Source: Thalassoglobus neptunius
Lineage (GTDB): Bacteria > Planctomycetota > Planctomycetia > Planctomycetales > Planctomycetaceae
Length of the DNA: 64,000 bases
Assembly (NCBI RefSeq): GCF_007859735.1
Contig: NZ_SIHI01000001.1
Coordinates: forward strand, 1,446,251-1,510,250
Direction: 5' to 3'
Shown: positions 26,812 through 35,840 of the stretch, one piece after another
Numbering within the stretch: the first letter of the stretch is position 1
Layout: every line of letters begins with the position of its first letter
Program-made: the position numbers and the translations under genes
Notes under the pieces: model-generated
What the model was told of the DNA's origin: nothing
Seen by the model: only the letters and a program-made list of their open reading frames with translations
The model's database searches: none

Positions 26812-28179
26812 TCAGGCAATTAACTCATCGACAACGGTCGCTTCCGGAGGTGTCAGGCGAACTGGACGTCCGTCGGGTGTTTGAAGTTCGAGTTTTGGGT
26901 CGATTCCCAGAAGCGTATAAATCGTGGCAGCGAGGTCACTCGGAGTGACCGGGCGATCTTTGGGAGACTCGCCGGAGGCGTCGCTGGCTCCGATCACCTG
27001 TCCTCCCTGAATGCCTCCGCCTGCAAGGGCCACGCTGAAGACTCTCGGCCAATGATCGCGTCCTCCGTTGACGTTCAACTTGGGCGTTCTTCCAAACTCT
27101 CCCATCACGACGATGAGAGTTTCGTCGAGGAGCCGGCGTTCCTTCAGGTCCTGAATGAGTGCTGACAGGGCGAGATCGAGTGAAGGGATCAGACCGACGG
27201 GAGTGCGCGCCCCCGTGTAACCTTCTTTGAGGCGCGTATACATGTCGTTGTGTGTATCCCATCCGTGATGATTCACGGTGACGAAGCGGACGCCTTTCTC
27301 GATCAGCCGTCGCGCGAGCAGGCAGCTTTGACCCACGGACTTCGGACCATAGCGCGACCGAAGTTCCGGGGATTCGTCGTTGAGTTGAAAGACACTTTGA
27401 GCTTCGCTCGATGAAATGAGGTCGAACGCACGCTGCAAGTCGGGGTCGACAACGTCTGCTGTTCCCCCCTGCCCGTTCGCCATGCTTCGCATTCGGTCGA
27501 GTTCGGTTGTGAAGTGTCGGCGGCGATTTAACCGGTCGAGAGTCAGTCCGCGTGAGATTCGCAAGTCGCGGACTTGAAAGTCTGCTTTCGATGGATCTGC
27601 TCCCAAAGAAAAAGGACGTGTCTGCGCCGAAAGAAATCCACTGCCGGTCAGATTTCCTCCGCCGACTCGAAAATCGGGAACGGCCACGTTTGGAGGAAGA
27701 GCGGACTCAGAATTCAGTAACTCTGCGCACACTCCTCCATACGTCGGATACTCGAGAACGGAACTCGGTTTGTATCCGGTCATCAGATAATGCGTGCCGA
27801 GATTGTGCTCACCGAGCGGGGACGTCATTGACCGGATGATGGCAATTTCGTTGAGCAGAGTCGCAGTTCGGAGAAGACATTCACTGATGCCAATTCCTGG
27901 AAGAGATGTCGAAATCGATTCCAACGGACCACGAACTTCACGCGGTGCATTCGGCTTGAGGTCAAACGTCTCAAGATGGCTCGGGCCGCCATCGAGCCAG
28001 ATGAGGATGCACGACTTCGCAGGCTGTCGAGTTTGAGGATCTGCAGCGCAGCTGAGACGTTGTAAACGAAGAACGTCACTGAAGCTGAGGCCGAATGCCG
28101 TCAGTGCTCCGATCTGCAGGACATCTCTGCGTGACCATCGGTTCCATTGATGCGGAAGCGTCGATCGAATGACTGGCAT
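26812..28179 (-). CDS. DUF1501 domain protein with Tat signal
   Basis: A 455-aa protein. A twin-arginine signal, SRRDVLQIGALTAFGLSF, lies near residues 16-33. The DUF1501 (sulfatase-like, alkaline phosphatase superfamily fold) body carries CILIWLDGGPSHLETFDLK, FVTVNHHGWDTHNDM and VVMGEFGRTPKLNVNGGRDHW, and the C-terminal MLGIDPKLELQTPDGRP-like segment. Asp, His and Glu residues in these motifs are the likely metal ligands. It follows the PSCyt1/DUF1549 gene by 30 bp. DUF1501-DUF1549 pairs are a planctomycete signature; no reaction has been assigned that I can cite. Confidence 0.93.
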   Translation of the reverse strand: MPVIRSTLPHQWNRWSRRDVLQIGALTAFGLSFSDVLRLQRLSCAADPQTRQPAKSCILIWLDGGPSHLETFDLKPNAPREVRGPLESISTSLPGIGISECLLRTATLLNEIAIIRSMTSPLGEHNLGTHYLMTGYKPSSVLEYPTYGGVCAELLNSESALPPNVAVPDFRVGGGNLTGSGFLSAQTRPFSLGADPSKADFQVRDLRISRGLTLDRLNRRRHFTTELDRMRSMANGQGGTADVVDPDLQRAFDLISSSEAQSVFQLNDESPELRSRYGPKSVGQSCLLARRLIEKGVRFVTVNHHGWDTHNDMYTRLKEGYTGARTPVGLIPSLDLALSALIQDLKERRLLDETLIVVMGEFGRTPKLNVNGGRDHWPRVFSVALAGGGIQGGQVIGASDASGESPKDRPVTPSDLAATIYTLLGIDPKLELQTPDGRPVRLTPPEATVVDELIA

Positions 28180-28209
28180 TTGTGAAAGTCCCGTTTGTGG
28201 TACGCGCGG

Positions 28210-30360
28210 TCAATGGTTCGTCCGAAACTCTTGACACGTGCAGAGACTCCAGACAACGTCTTCGAGAAATTCTCGCGGATTGCTGGAGTTTTTGAGTTCA
28301 TCGCGCCAGAAGTTCCATTCTTCGTCATTGGGAAGTCGACCGAGTGCGCGAAGATAAAATTCTTCGATGATCACTTCAGGGGAGTTTTCCGATTGCAGGC
28401 AGTCAGCCAATCGACCCGTCGAGTGTGAGAGCCGTGTGTTGATGAGTGCCCCGTTGTACTGATGCAAGAATCGCGGCAATCCCCCTGTCATCGTCTCGCT
28501 TCCTTCGCATGACTCAGTTCGTTCACATCGTCCGAGAACGTCCAGTTCCTTCGATTCGATCTGAGGATAAGGCAACTCAACGGCTCGTGTTCCAAGCGGT
28601 TTGTCACCGAATCGAGCGGGAAGTCCGAGAACGTCGGAGATGGCATCGCACATCACTTCCGCGGACATCGGACGACTGAGCGCGTGTGAATAGAACTGTT
28701 GATCGAACTCATTGTCTCGATGAGGGCGTGAGCTTCTTTGATAGGCGGAGCTGCTGGTGATCAGCCGAATGAGAGGCTTTAAGCGGAAGTTCGAACGGCG
28801 AAACTCGATCTCCAGTTGCTTCAGGAGTTCTGGATGAGTGGGAGGGTTCGTCGAACGAATATCATCGGTCGGTTCAATGAGGCCGCGGCCCATGAACTCC
28901 TTCCAGACACGATTGACGATCGTTCTCGCGAGATAGGGATTCGTGTCGCTGACAAGCCAGTCCGTGAAGGTCGATCGGCCATGTTCGGCGTTTTGGAGTG
29001 TGCGTTCCCCCGGAATTCGGGGAACGGCGGCGTCCCCGGTTTTGGGATGAATGACTTCCGCATTGGCTTTGGTTTCGATGATTCGGCCCGAGGTGACTTC
29101 CGCGAAGATGGCTGCTAAGCCGTGATAGTCGTCCTGCGTCCAGTGATCGAGCGGATGGTCGTGACAGTTGGCGCAGCGAAGTCGGCTGCCCATGAAAAAT
29201 TCGCTGACGAATTCTGCCTGTTCCCGAGGTCCTCCGGTCGTTCGGTAGAAGTTGGCGGGGCCGACATCGTGGGTGTCTCCCTCTGCAAGCAACAGCGAAG
29301 CAGCGATTTCGGTGAAGGGAATTTCGTCAGCGATTTGCTGATGCAGCCACGAATGATAAGCCTCTGCCCCTTCGACATCTTGCGGAGCGGCGCGAATTCG
29401 CAGCCATCGCGAGAGCAGAAATGTCCAGTAGCTGGCAAACTCTTTCGATGCCAGCATTCGATCAATCGCAGCCGTTCTTTTCCCGGGAGATGAGTCATGC
29501 GTGAAACTCAGGACTTCTTCTGGCGTCGGAAGTCGCCCGGTCAGGTCGAGTGTGACTCGTCGCAGAAATTCGGTGTCGGAAGATGCTTCGCTGGCGGGGA
29601 TTCTCAATTCCGTCAACAGTGAGTTGATCGAATCGTCGATGAAATTCGCACTCTCAATTGAATGAGTCTCGTGCGTTTCATTTTGAAACGGGATGAGAAA
29701 GATGAGCGGAGTGACGTGATCGAGATATCTCGCGATCGCCACGTGACGCCCGGGACGGGTGATGTGAGCGCGAAAGGTTTGTAAGTCAATTTGAACGGCA
29801 TCTGGATCGTCAACGGTGATCACTGTCCATGGAGTGACGTCCATCGTCGAACCGTTGTCGAATGTCGCTGTGGCGGAGATTGAGAACGTCGTAGAATCAA
29901 GCGTGTTCGAAATTTTGCGGTGAGCAATTGCGAAGGATTCGAGCTTACGCAACTCATGCCGATGGGCTCCCTGATGAATCCATTTTCGAATGAGTTCGGC
30001 CGCGTCGCTGTCATCATCAAACCGATTTCCGCCTCCGTGCAATAGCACTTCGGTCGGTTTCATGAGGATCAGACTTTCGTCGGGCTGGACGAGATTGATT
30101 CGTCGGCCTTGAAACTCGCGAGCCAGCGATTGAAAGTCAAAACCCGGATCACTTCCAAATAGGGAGAGATGCAATTCTCTGCGTCCCGCAGCCGCCCCAT
30201 GACAGGCTCCGGAGTTGCATCCGAATCGGGTCAGTACGGGGACGATTTCGGTATCGAAGTCGACGAGGTCTTGTCCGGATTCTGAAACAGTGGGCGGTTC
30301 CGCGAAGGTCGGGCCAGCACAGAGTGTTAAACAGATCCAGTAGACAAAATTGAGTCGCAT
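28210..30360 (-). CDS. PSCyt1/DUF1549/DUF1553 protein with unusual CX4CH heme-like motif
   Basis: A 716-aa protein with a signal peptide at 1-21. An N-terminal planctomycete-type cytochrome region carries FGCNSGACHGAAAG, where the cysteines are spaced CX4CH instead of CX2CH. DUF1549 (PASEASSDTEFLRRVTLDLTG, GRLPTPEEV, FFMGSRLRCANCHDHPLDHW) follows. DUF1553 (NRVWKEFMGRGLIEPTDDIR, YQRSSRPHR) forms the C-terminal third. It lies 30 bp before the DUF1501 gene and 18 bp after the thioredoxin-fold gene. Probably a periplasmic, heme- or metal-binding protein; substrate unknown. Confidence 0.92.
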   Translation of the reverse strand: MRLNFVYWICLTLCAGPTFAEPPTVSESGQDLVDFDTEIVPVLTRFGCNSGACHGAAAGRRELHLSLFGSDPGFDFQSLAREFQGRRINLVQPDESLILMKPTEVLLHGGGNRFDDDSDAAELIRKWIHQGAHRHELRKLESFAIAHRKISNTLDSTTFSISATATFDNGSTMDVTPWTVITVDDPDAVQIDLQTFRAHITRPGRHVAIARYLDHVTPLIFLIPFQNETHETHSIESANFIDDSINSLLTELRIPASEASSDTEFLRRVTLDLTGRLPTPEEVLSFTHDSSPGKRTAAIDRMLASKEFASYWTFLLSRWLRIRAAPQDVEGAEAYHSWLHQQIADEIPFTEIAASLLLAEGDTHDVGPANFYRTTGGPREQAEFVSEFFMGSRLRCANCHDHPLDHWTQDDYHGLAAIFAEVTSGRIIETKANAEVIHPKTGDAAVPRIPGERTLQNAEHGRSTFTDWLVSDTNPYLARTIVNRVWKEFMGRGLIEPTDDIRSTNPPTHPELLKQLEIEFRRSNFRLKPLIRLITSSSAYQRSSRPHRDNEFDQQFYSHALSRPMSAEVMCDAISDVLGLPARFGDKPLGTRAVELPYPQIESKELDVLGRCERTESCEGSETMTGGLPRFLHQYNGALINTRLSHSTGRLADCLQSENSPEVIIEEFYLRALGRLPNDEEWNFWRDELKNSSNPREFLEDVVWSLCTCQEFRTNH

Positions 30361-30378
30361 GTCATTTCTTCAGTGCGC

Positions 30379-31305
30379 TTACGGACGAGAGTTTTCGGGA
30401 GAATCGTTGGGTTGTTTCTGCTCAGTTTCCGGGGGAGCGAATTTCTTCGCCCAGACTTTCAGCCAGTCCTGCGCAGCTTCGGTTCCATAGTTCGGAAGCC
30501 GATCGGAATTGACGATCGTTGTTGCGATTCGGCCGAGTTGCTTCCGTGCATCGGGATGTTCTTTCACATAGTCTTCGACCTTCTTCGCGGCAGCGTCGAC
30601 ATCGGCTTTCGTGGCACCGCGTTGAATGAGATCTCGCAACAGCGGCCGCATGTTGGGATCGTCTTTGTTTGACATTGTTCGTTGCGAACGATTTGCCATT
30701 CCGTCACCGTTGAGCGAAGCAATGTCCGGAACTTCACCGCTTCTGATCGTGTCGACAATTGCTTTGAGGATTTTCGGGCCGTCCGCTTGAACACTTGGTT
30801 GGATCAGTGCGAAGTTCGAAGTGACTTTCCCGTCGCGACCTGTCAGGACGGTTAAGGAGACATTCCGATTCAGGCCGTAGGCGCCGGGGCCTTCAATCCC
30901 ATCGGGGGACAATCCAAACTCAACGGACTCCGGAAAGTATCGCTGAATCCCGGTCATCCACTTTTCTGTATCGGTGGGATCGCCGGTCAGAAACAGAGCA
31001 GCGCTGACGAGTCCGTCTTCTTTCCGTGACTTCGCATACTTCATGACGGCTCGCATCAGACCAAAAGCCGGGCGTGTTCGTTCATGAACGAAGAAGATCA
31101 ACACGGGATCGTTCCCAGCGACTTCCATCACATCGAACGACTTCCCGGAGTGCTCGCCCAGGACCCCTTTCATGTTGAGAGAGGGAAGCGGCTCTCCCGG
31201 CTGTGGTCCGGAGAAAACGGGATCTTCGCTTCGGCAGATCCCGCTGAGCAAGAAGAGTCCCAAGCAGGACAACGTGAGAGATTGAGCAAACGCCGAGTGG
31301 TGCAT
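30379..31305 (-). CDS. Secreted thioredoxin-fold protein lacking cysteines in the mature part
   Basis: A 308-aa protein with a signal peptide at 1-26 (LTLSCLGLFLLSGICRS). The fold is readable as PGEPLPSLNMKGV, PVLIFFVHERTRPAFGLMRA and NVSLTVLTGRDGKVTSNFAL, the order of an AhpC/TSA-Trx domain. The active-site position carries no cysteine, and the only cysteines sit in the signal peptide. The C-terminal ~90 residues are helical and Lys/Asp-rich, ending in a Pro/Glu tail. It is the first gene of the operon leading to PSCyt1/DUF1549, 18 bp upstream of it. A redox role is unlikely; binding or a structural role is possible. Confidence 0.7.
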   Translation of the reverse strand: MHHSAFAQSLTLSCLGLFLLSGICRSEDPVFSGPQPGEPLPSLNMKGVLGEHSGKSFDVMEVAGNDPVLIFFVHERTRPAFGLMRAVMKYAKSRKEDGLVSAALFLTGDPTDTEKWMTGIQRYFPESVEFGLSPDGIEGPGAYGLNRNVSLTVLTGRDGKVTSNFALIQPSVQADGPKILKAIVDTIRSGEVPDIASLNGDGMANRSQRTMSNKDDPNMRPLLRDLIQRGATKADVDAAAKKVEDYVKEHPDARKQLGRIATTIVNSDRLPNYGTEAAQDWLKVWAKKFAPPETEQKQPNDSPENSRP

Positions 31306-31650
31306 GAGTGTGTCACTTCATACGAGGATGGCGGCAGTGCAGGAAATAAATCTCCTGAGAAATCGATATGCTGAGTATATGACTTTCATCAGTGGACGCC
31401 AATGTGTGTTAAGCTCAAGTCCGTCCACGAATTAATTTGATTGGGAAGAGGACGTCCGGAAGTCGTCATTTGGCTCGATGGACTCACCTGACTCAAGGCC
31501 GTTCGATGATTGAAACAACAGCAGTTTCAGGGGTGAGCGTTTAGTGGAAGAATTCAACGAATCACAAACATTTTCGGCGCCATTCAAAGATCATGGGGCA
31601 ATCTTCCAGGGACGAGATTGAGGGGCTTTCTGACGAGGGAGGAAGGGAAG
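31306..31650. other. Divergent intergenic region
   Basis: 345 bp between the thioredoxin-fold start and the dehydrogenase start. No gene is supported. It ends in a strong ribosome-binding site, GAGGGAGGAAGGGAAG, immediately before the dehydrogenase ATG at 31651. An A/T-rich patch near 31360-31385 may be part of a promoter. Confidence 0.5.
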
Positions 31651-32550
31651 ATGAATCGAAATTCACCTGTGATTGGTGTCATCGGGATTGGATTGCTCGG
31701 CACCGCCATTGCGGAAAGGCTGCTGCATGGGACGGCTCCCGTTTACGGATACGACCGTGATCCTGAGCGCATGGAGAATTTCGTCAAGCTTGGGGGGACG
31801 CCAGCTCAGTCGACCAACGACGTCGCGATGAAATCGCAACTTGTTTTCTTGTGCCTGCCCAACAGCGACGTCGTCACCAACGTGATCCTGGATCTGCAAG
31901 CACTCCGCAAACAGGGACAACAAGCCGCAATTCGAACAGTCATTGATTCGACGACTGGTCAGCCCGATGAAGTGATCGCGAATGCGGAACAATTGAGAGA
32001 ACTTGGAATTCAATATGTGGAAGCGACGGTGGCCGGATCGAGCCAGCAAGTGAGCGATGGAACGGCCCTCATTTTTCTGGGTGGTGTCGATTGTCTTTCG
32101 AGCGAGGAACGAAAGATTCTTCGGAAGATCGCTCCTCAACAGTTCGAACTCGGCGCAATCGGGGAAGCGACACGCTTCAAGTTGGTTCATAATCTTTTGC
32201 TGGGATTGAATCGAGCAGTTCTGGCTGAAACGCTGGGCTTCGCGGAAGCTCTGGGGTTCGACGCGAGGCGGACTTTGTCGATTCTTGAACAGTCCCCTGC
32301 TGCGTCGGCGGTGATGCAATCCAAAGGCCAGAAGATGATCAAACGGGACTGGTCGCCGCAGGCGAAGCTGACCCAACACCTCAAAGATGTGGGAATCATT
32401 CTCAGCACTGCTTCCGAAGCGGGGGCCCGGACTCCATTCTCAGTCCTTCATTCTGTCCTCCTGGAACAATGCGTTCGTGCTGGTCTGGGAGATGCGGACA
32501 ACAGCGCGATCCGGGAAGCATTCGATCGTCTCACTGAAGACGGTGACTGA
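31651..32550 (+). CDS. NAD(P)-dependent oxidoreductase, 3-hydroxyisobutyrate dehydrogenase family
   Basis: A 299-aa beta-hydroxyacid dehydrogenase. The Rossmann motif GVIGIGLLGTAIAERLL opens the protein. The substrate signature AGSSQQVSDGTALIFLGG and the catalytic Lys region RFKLVHNLLLG follow, and a C-terminal helical dimer domain includes KDVGIILSTASEAG. Members oxidise 3-hydroxyisobutyrate, tartronate semialdehyde or similar acids; the particular substrate cannot be read. The ATG at 31651 has an excellent Shine-Dalgarno sequence (GAGGAAGG), so the upstream TTG at 31618 was rejected. It appears to be a single-gene unit. Confidence 0.93.
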   Translation: MNRNSPVIGVIGIGLLGTAIAERLLHGTAPVYGYDRDPERMENFVKLGGTPAQSTNDVAMKSQLVFLCLPNSDVVTNVILDLQALRKQGQQAAIRTVIDSTTGQPDEVIANAEQLRELGIQYVEATVAGSSQQVSDGTALIFLGGVDCLSSEERKILRKIAPQQFELGAIGEATRFKLVHNLLLGLNRAVLAETLGFAEALGFDARRTLSILEQSPAASAVMQSKGQKMIKRDWSPQAKLTQHLKDVGIILSTASEAGARTPFSVLHSVLLEQCVRAGLGDADNSAIREAFDRLTEDGD

Positions 32551-32940
32551 CCAGTCGTTTTGATGTTGCGACACGCTGCTTCACGACTCGTCCCTCGACC
32601 GGCGAATTTCCTCTCCTGATGAGTCATCCGCGATTCCGTTCCAGGGCGAGGTTCACTGATCGATTCCGGAATCCGGACGTGCTTTGATCAGTCGATTGTT
32701 ATATGATTATTCAACGTGTCGACTCAGTCATCTGAATGGCAGCACACAGGAAATGTGTGGTCAGAGAATTGAACTTCCATCAGTGAACCCGCTGAGTCAA
32801 ACCAACAAGCCGAAGATGCTGGAACGATCGACATTCGTCTGAGAGACATTTCATTCGCGTCAATGACGCCGGAGTGTCGACATCCAGGCTGACGTGCAGA
32901 GTGTGTCCCTTACCCTACATCGATTTAACAAGGAGCTGCC
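32551..32940. other. Intergenic region upstream of the DUF3500 gene
   Basis: 390 bp with no supported gene. The last 20 bases contain AAGGAGCTGCC before the ATG at 32941, a strong ribosome-binding site. An A/T-rich segment near 32695-32715 could be a promoter element. Confidence 0.5.
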
Positions 32941-33891
32941 ATGACTAACTTCGCACCACGAGTGACTCGACGTTCATTCCTGGAAACCGCCGGCGCAACT
33001 GCACTTTCAGCGACACTTGCTCCCAGTCTGTTCGCTGCTCCATCGCGATCAAGCTCGGCTGAAACTGTTGTTCAGGAGTTCTATGAAACGCTCTCTCCTC
33101 AGCAGCGCAAGGAGATCTGCTTCGGTTTCAACAGCGAACTGCGAAAGCGAATCAGTGCGAACTGGCACGTTACGAAACCTGTGATCGGTGACGACTTCTA
33201 CACGGACTCTCAGCAGGCCATGATTCACAAGATCGTCAAAGGGATGACAAGTCCCGACGGATACGAACGTCTTGTCGAGCAAACAGAATTCGATGATGGT
33301 GGGATCGACTTTTACAGCGTGGGGATCTTTGGAAATCCGAACGAAGAGAAGTTTCAGTTCGAACTGACAGGTCGCCATCTGACATTGAGAGCAGATGGAA
33401 ACAGTGTCGATAAAGCCGCTTTCGGAGGTCCAATCGTTTACGGTCACGGTGAGGAAGGAAAACCGGAAGACAACATTTACTTCTACCAGACGCAACAGAC
33501 CAATCGCGTCTTCGAAGCTTTGGACACCGATCAGCGAAAAGCGGCGCTTCTCAAATCAGCACCGAAAGAGGCAGCGGTATTGACTCAGAAGAAAGATCCT
33601 CACTATCCCGGAATTCAAGTCGGGACGATGTCCGATGATCAAAAGCAACTCGTCAAAGAGTCTCTCGGTGTCTTGCTGGCTCCTTACCGCGAAGAAGACA
33701 AAGCGGAAGTGATGCAAATTCTGGAAGGCATTGGCGGTGTCGATGAGCTGCGTTTGGCCTTCTATCAGCAAGGCGATCTTGCGAGCGACAAGGTCTGGGA
33801 TATCTGGAGAATCGAAGGACCACAGTTCGTCTGGCACTTCCGCGGGGCTCCTCATGTCCACGCATACATCAACATCGGCGGAGCGTTCTAA
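32941..33891 (+). CDS. DUF3500 domain protein with Tat signal
   Basis: A 316-aa protein. The Tat signal TRRSFLETAGATALSATLA (about 9-27) predicts folded export. DUF3500 features are EFYETLSPQQRKEICFGFN, the His-rich ELTGRHLTLRADG, GPIVYGHG, and the C-terminal FVWHFRGAPHVHAYINIG. The recurring His residues look like metal ligands. Family members have no experimentally assigned function that I can name. It has a strong AAGGAG ribosome-binding site and no obvious operon partners. Confidence 0.9.
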   Translation: MTNFAPRVTRRSFLETAGATALSATLAPSLFAAPSRSSSAETVVQEFYETLSPQQRKEICFGFNSELRKRISANWHVTKPVIGDDFYTDSQQAMIHKIVKGMTSPDGYERLVEQTEFDDGGIDFYSVGIFGNPNEEKFQFELTGRHLTLRADGNSVDKAAFGGPIVYGHGEEGKPEDNIYFYQTQQTNRVFEALDTDQRKAALLKSAPKEAAVLTQKKDPHYPGIQVGTMSDDQKQLVKESLGVLLAPYREEDKAEVMQILEGIGGVDELRLAFYQQGDLASDKVWDIWRIEGPQFVWHFRGAPHVHAYINIGGAF

Positions 33892-34178
33892 GAAGCGACT
33901 TCGCTGTGTCTTCTGCCCGCGACGAACGATTTCGTCTGTCAGTCACTCACGTCCACTGGTCTCATCGGCTGCGTGAGAAATTGAGTCGAATGACACACCG
34001 ACGAATCGTGAGTCGTACGGGCTCTTGGAGCACACTGCTGTGGAGTCTCAGTCGGGATTTCAGATCACTGACGTTTTGGCTTCGCGCAGTGAGCTGCCAA
34101 TACGGTGGCGAATCGTTCTGGTCCGAGTCGGTTCGGCAGGCCAATTGCAGAACGAATTTCCGTCGTGAGAGACGTCTC

Positions 34179-35357
34179 TTAGAAAGAGATCAGATACGGA
34201 AGAATGGTCCCGAGAACAACCGGATCGGAATAGTACTCCGGCCACTGGTGGTCTGATCCGAGACGGTTTGTGACATCCACCTGCCGGATTTTCTGGGCAT
34301 TGTATCCGAGGGTTCTCATGTCTCGAGATGTGATCCCGGAACGGGCGATGGCGCGTTTTGCGAACGGTCGAGAAAGCGGATACCACGCCAGCGCCAAGTC
34401 GTTTTGGTTTCGCAGGTTGAGCAGACATTCCACTCGATTGAGTGCCACGCCGTATCGTTCTCCAGGATTCAGCCAATTATGATCCATGGCTCCAGCAGCC
34501 AGAATGACTCGCAGGCGGCGTGAGTTTCCGACCGAACCAGTGAAGTAATGATTTTGAATCGGTCCGCCGGATGCCAACTGCATGGCAGCGAGTGCGACGC
34601 GGCTTCCATGGCTGTGACCAATAACAGTCACCGGGCAGGATTCCGGGATCGATGAAATGAGCGTTGCCATGTGGAAGCCGTTGAATTCAGCACGCTTTCC
34701 ACGCACCGTGACATCGATCGGGGCAATGTACGAGTACGGCCCGTCACTCGGCCATGTGAAGAAGATCAATTGAAGAGGCTGACCATTGGCTGCGCTTCGA
34801 AAGTAAGCGGCCGCACGAGCTGCCTGTCGGGCCTGACTCTCAAACGTCACGAAGCTCCCATGTGAGAAGACACACACAGGAATTCCGGGAACGAGCTGAG
34901 CTTTGAGTGATGCAAGATTCGAACCGACGATTTGTCCATTTCCCAGACAGTAATAGGCATCCAAGCCCCACGCCGGGCGATTCTTATGATGAATTGTCTG
35001 CACGCTTCTGCGGCTACTGACAATCCAGTAACCGTCCGGGCAGTATGCAGGGCTGGCGGAAGTGCTCGAGAGTGTGTCGCTGGACGAATCGGAATTTTGC
35101 AACGATTCGACTGAGGAATCGTCGGTGATCCGGTCCTCCTGGATTCCGACTTCTTCGTCGACGTCTTCGACAGGAAGCGGAACGGTGAGTGGTCCGAAAT
35201 CTGATTCGTGGAACTCGGTCGATGTCGATTCGATCGCAGCGAGTACGTTCTCGTTTTCCCCGGCGATGATTGGAGAGGCAATCGTCGCGAAGAAGAGAAC
35301 GCGCAACCAGAATCGTAATATATCAATTGTCCGAGTCGTACTGTCCGTCACAGTCAT
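34179..35357 (-). CDS. Alpha/beta hydrolase, DUF900-like
   Basis: A 392-aa protein. After an N-terminal hydrophobic segment (FWLRVLFFATIASPIIAG, about 16-33) comes an acidic Ser/Thr-rich linker. The hydrolase domain carries CVFSHGSFVTFESQ, LIFFTWPSDGPY (the DUF900 FtWPS.G element) and the nucleophile elbow GHSHGSRVALAA. His and Asp partners are probably in the C-terminal third. Export or membrane anchoring is predicted. A 15-bp palindrome lies about 80 bp upstream of the start. Substrate unknown. Confidence 0.8.
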   Translation of the reverse strand: MTVTDSTTRTIDILRFWLRVLFFATIASPIIAGENENVLAAIESTSTEFHESDFGPLTVPLPVEDVDEEVGIQEDRITDDSSVESLQNSDSSSDTLSSTSASPAYCPDGYWIVSSRRSVQTIHHKNRPAWGLDAYYCLGNGQIVGSNLASLKAQLVPGIPVCVFSHGSFVTFESQARQAARAAAYFRSAANGQPLQLIFFTWPSDGPYSYIAPIDVTVRGKRAEFNGFHMATLISSIPESCPVTVIGHSHGSRVALAAMQLASGGPIQNHYFTGSVGNSRRLRVILAAGAMDHNWLNPGERYGVALNRVECLLNLRNQNDLALAWYPLSRPFAKRAIARSGITSRDMRTLGYNAQKIRQVDVTNRLGSDHQWPEYYSDPVVLGTILPYLISF

Positions 35358-35840
35358 AGACGCGCACTGGATTCTTAATGTTCAGTGAGTTCGTCCGTGA
35401 GCGACAGAGGGATACGTCATGAGTTCCCAGACAATTGTGCCCGCACTGTGCGGGTGACCACGTCGTGCAAACATGAGCGAACCGGTGATGATCGAATCCC
35501 GTAAATTGGCAAACGGCATCACGCACCAAAGCAGCTTAACATCATGATCCACTGGAAAGCGGAAAGAAGATCAAATGTGCTTTGACTCCGCTGAAAAAAG
35601 GATCGGCGAAATCGGCCGTTCGCGCTAGCAGGACTGGTCGAGAGTGATGACTTCCCTTGCTGGTCCGTCAATGACACCGCTGAAACCGCTGTGAAGATTT
35701 GTGACGGATCTGCACATTCTTCATGCTGGACTTATTCCGACGGTGATTCACAGACGGCACGACCGTTTCTCGTCAGAGGCTTCGCGAACTTCCAGGAGTT
35801 ACAGGACGAAAATCCAGTCCAACAGGAAATCCGCCAAGCC
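35358..35840. other. Intergenic region with a possible small Cys-rich ORF
   Basis: 483 bp between the hydrolase start and the end of the 701-aa gene. On the minus strand a 68-codon ORF (35323-35529) overlaps the hydrolase start by 35 bp. It has six Cys and five His residues (FDHHRFAHVC, SPAQCGHNCLG), which could be a zinc site, but it has no ribosome-binding site and may be chance. A palindrome at 35440-35454 lies inside it. The rest, 35530-35840, shows no gene. Confidence 0.4.
35440..35454. promoter_or_regulatory. Perfect 15-bp palindrome, possible operator
   Basis: CCCGCAC-T-GTGCGGG has 7-bp arms around one base. It lies about 83 bp upstream of the hydrolase ATG at 35357. The loop is too short for a transcript hairpin, so a DNA-binding site is more likely. 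Confidence 0.35.

Noticed and set aside
33945-33977. CTCACG...CGTGAG stem after the DUF3500 gene
   Set aside because: Only 6 bp with a 20-nt loop and no T-run; too weak to call a terminator.
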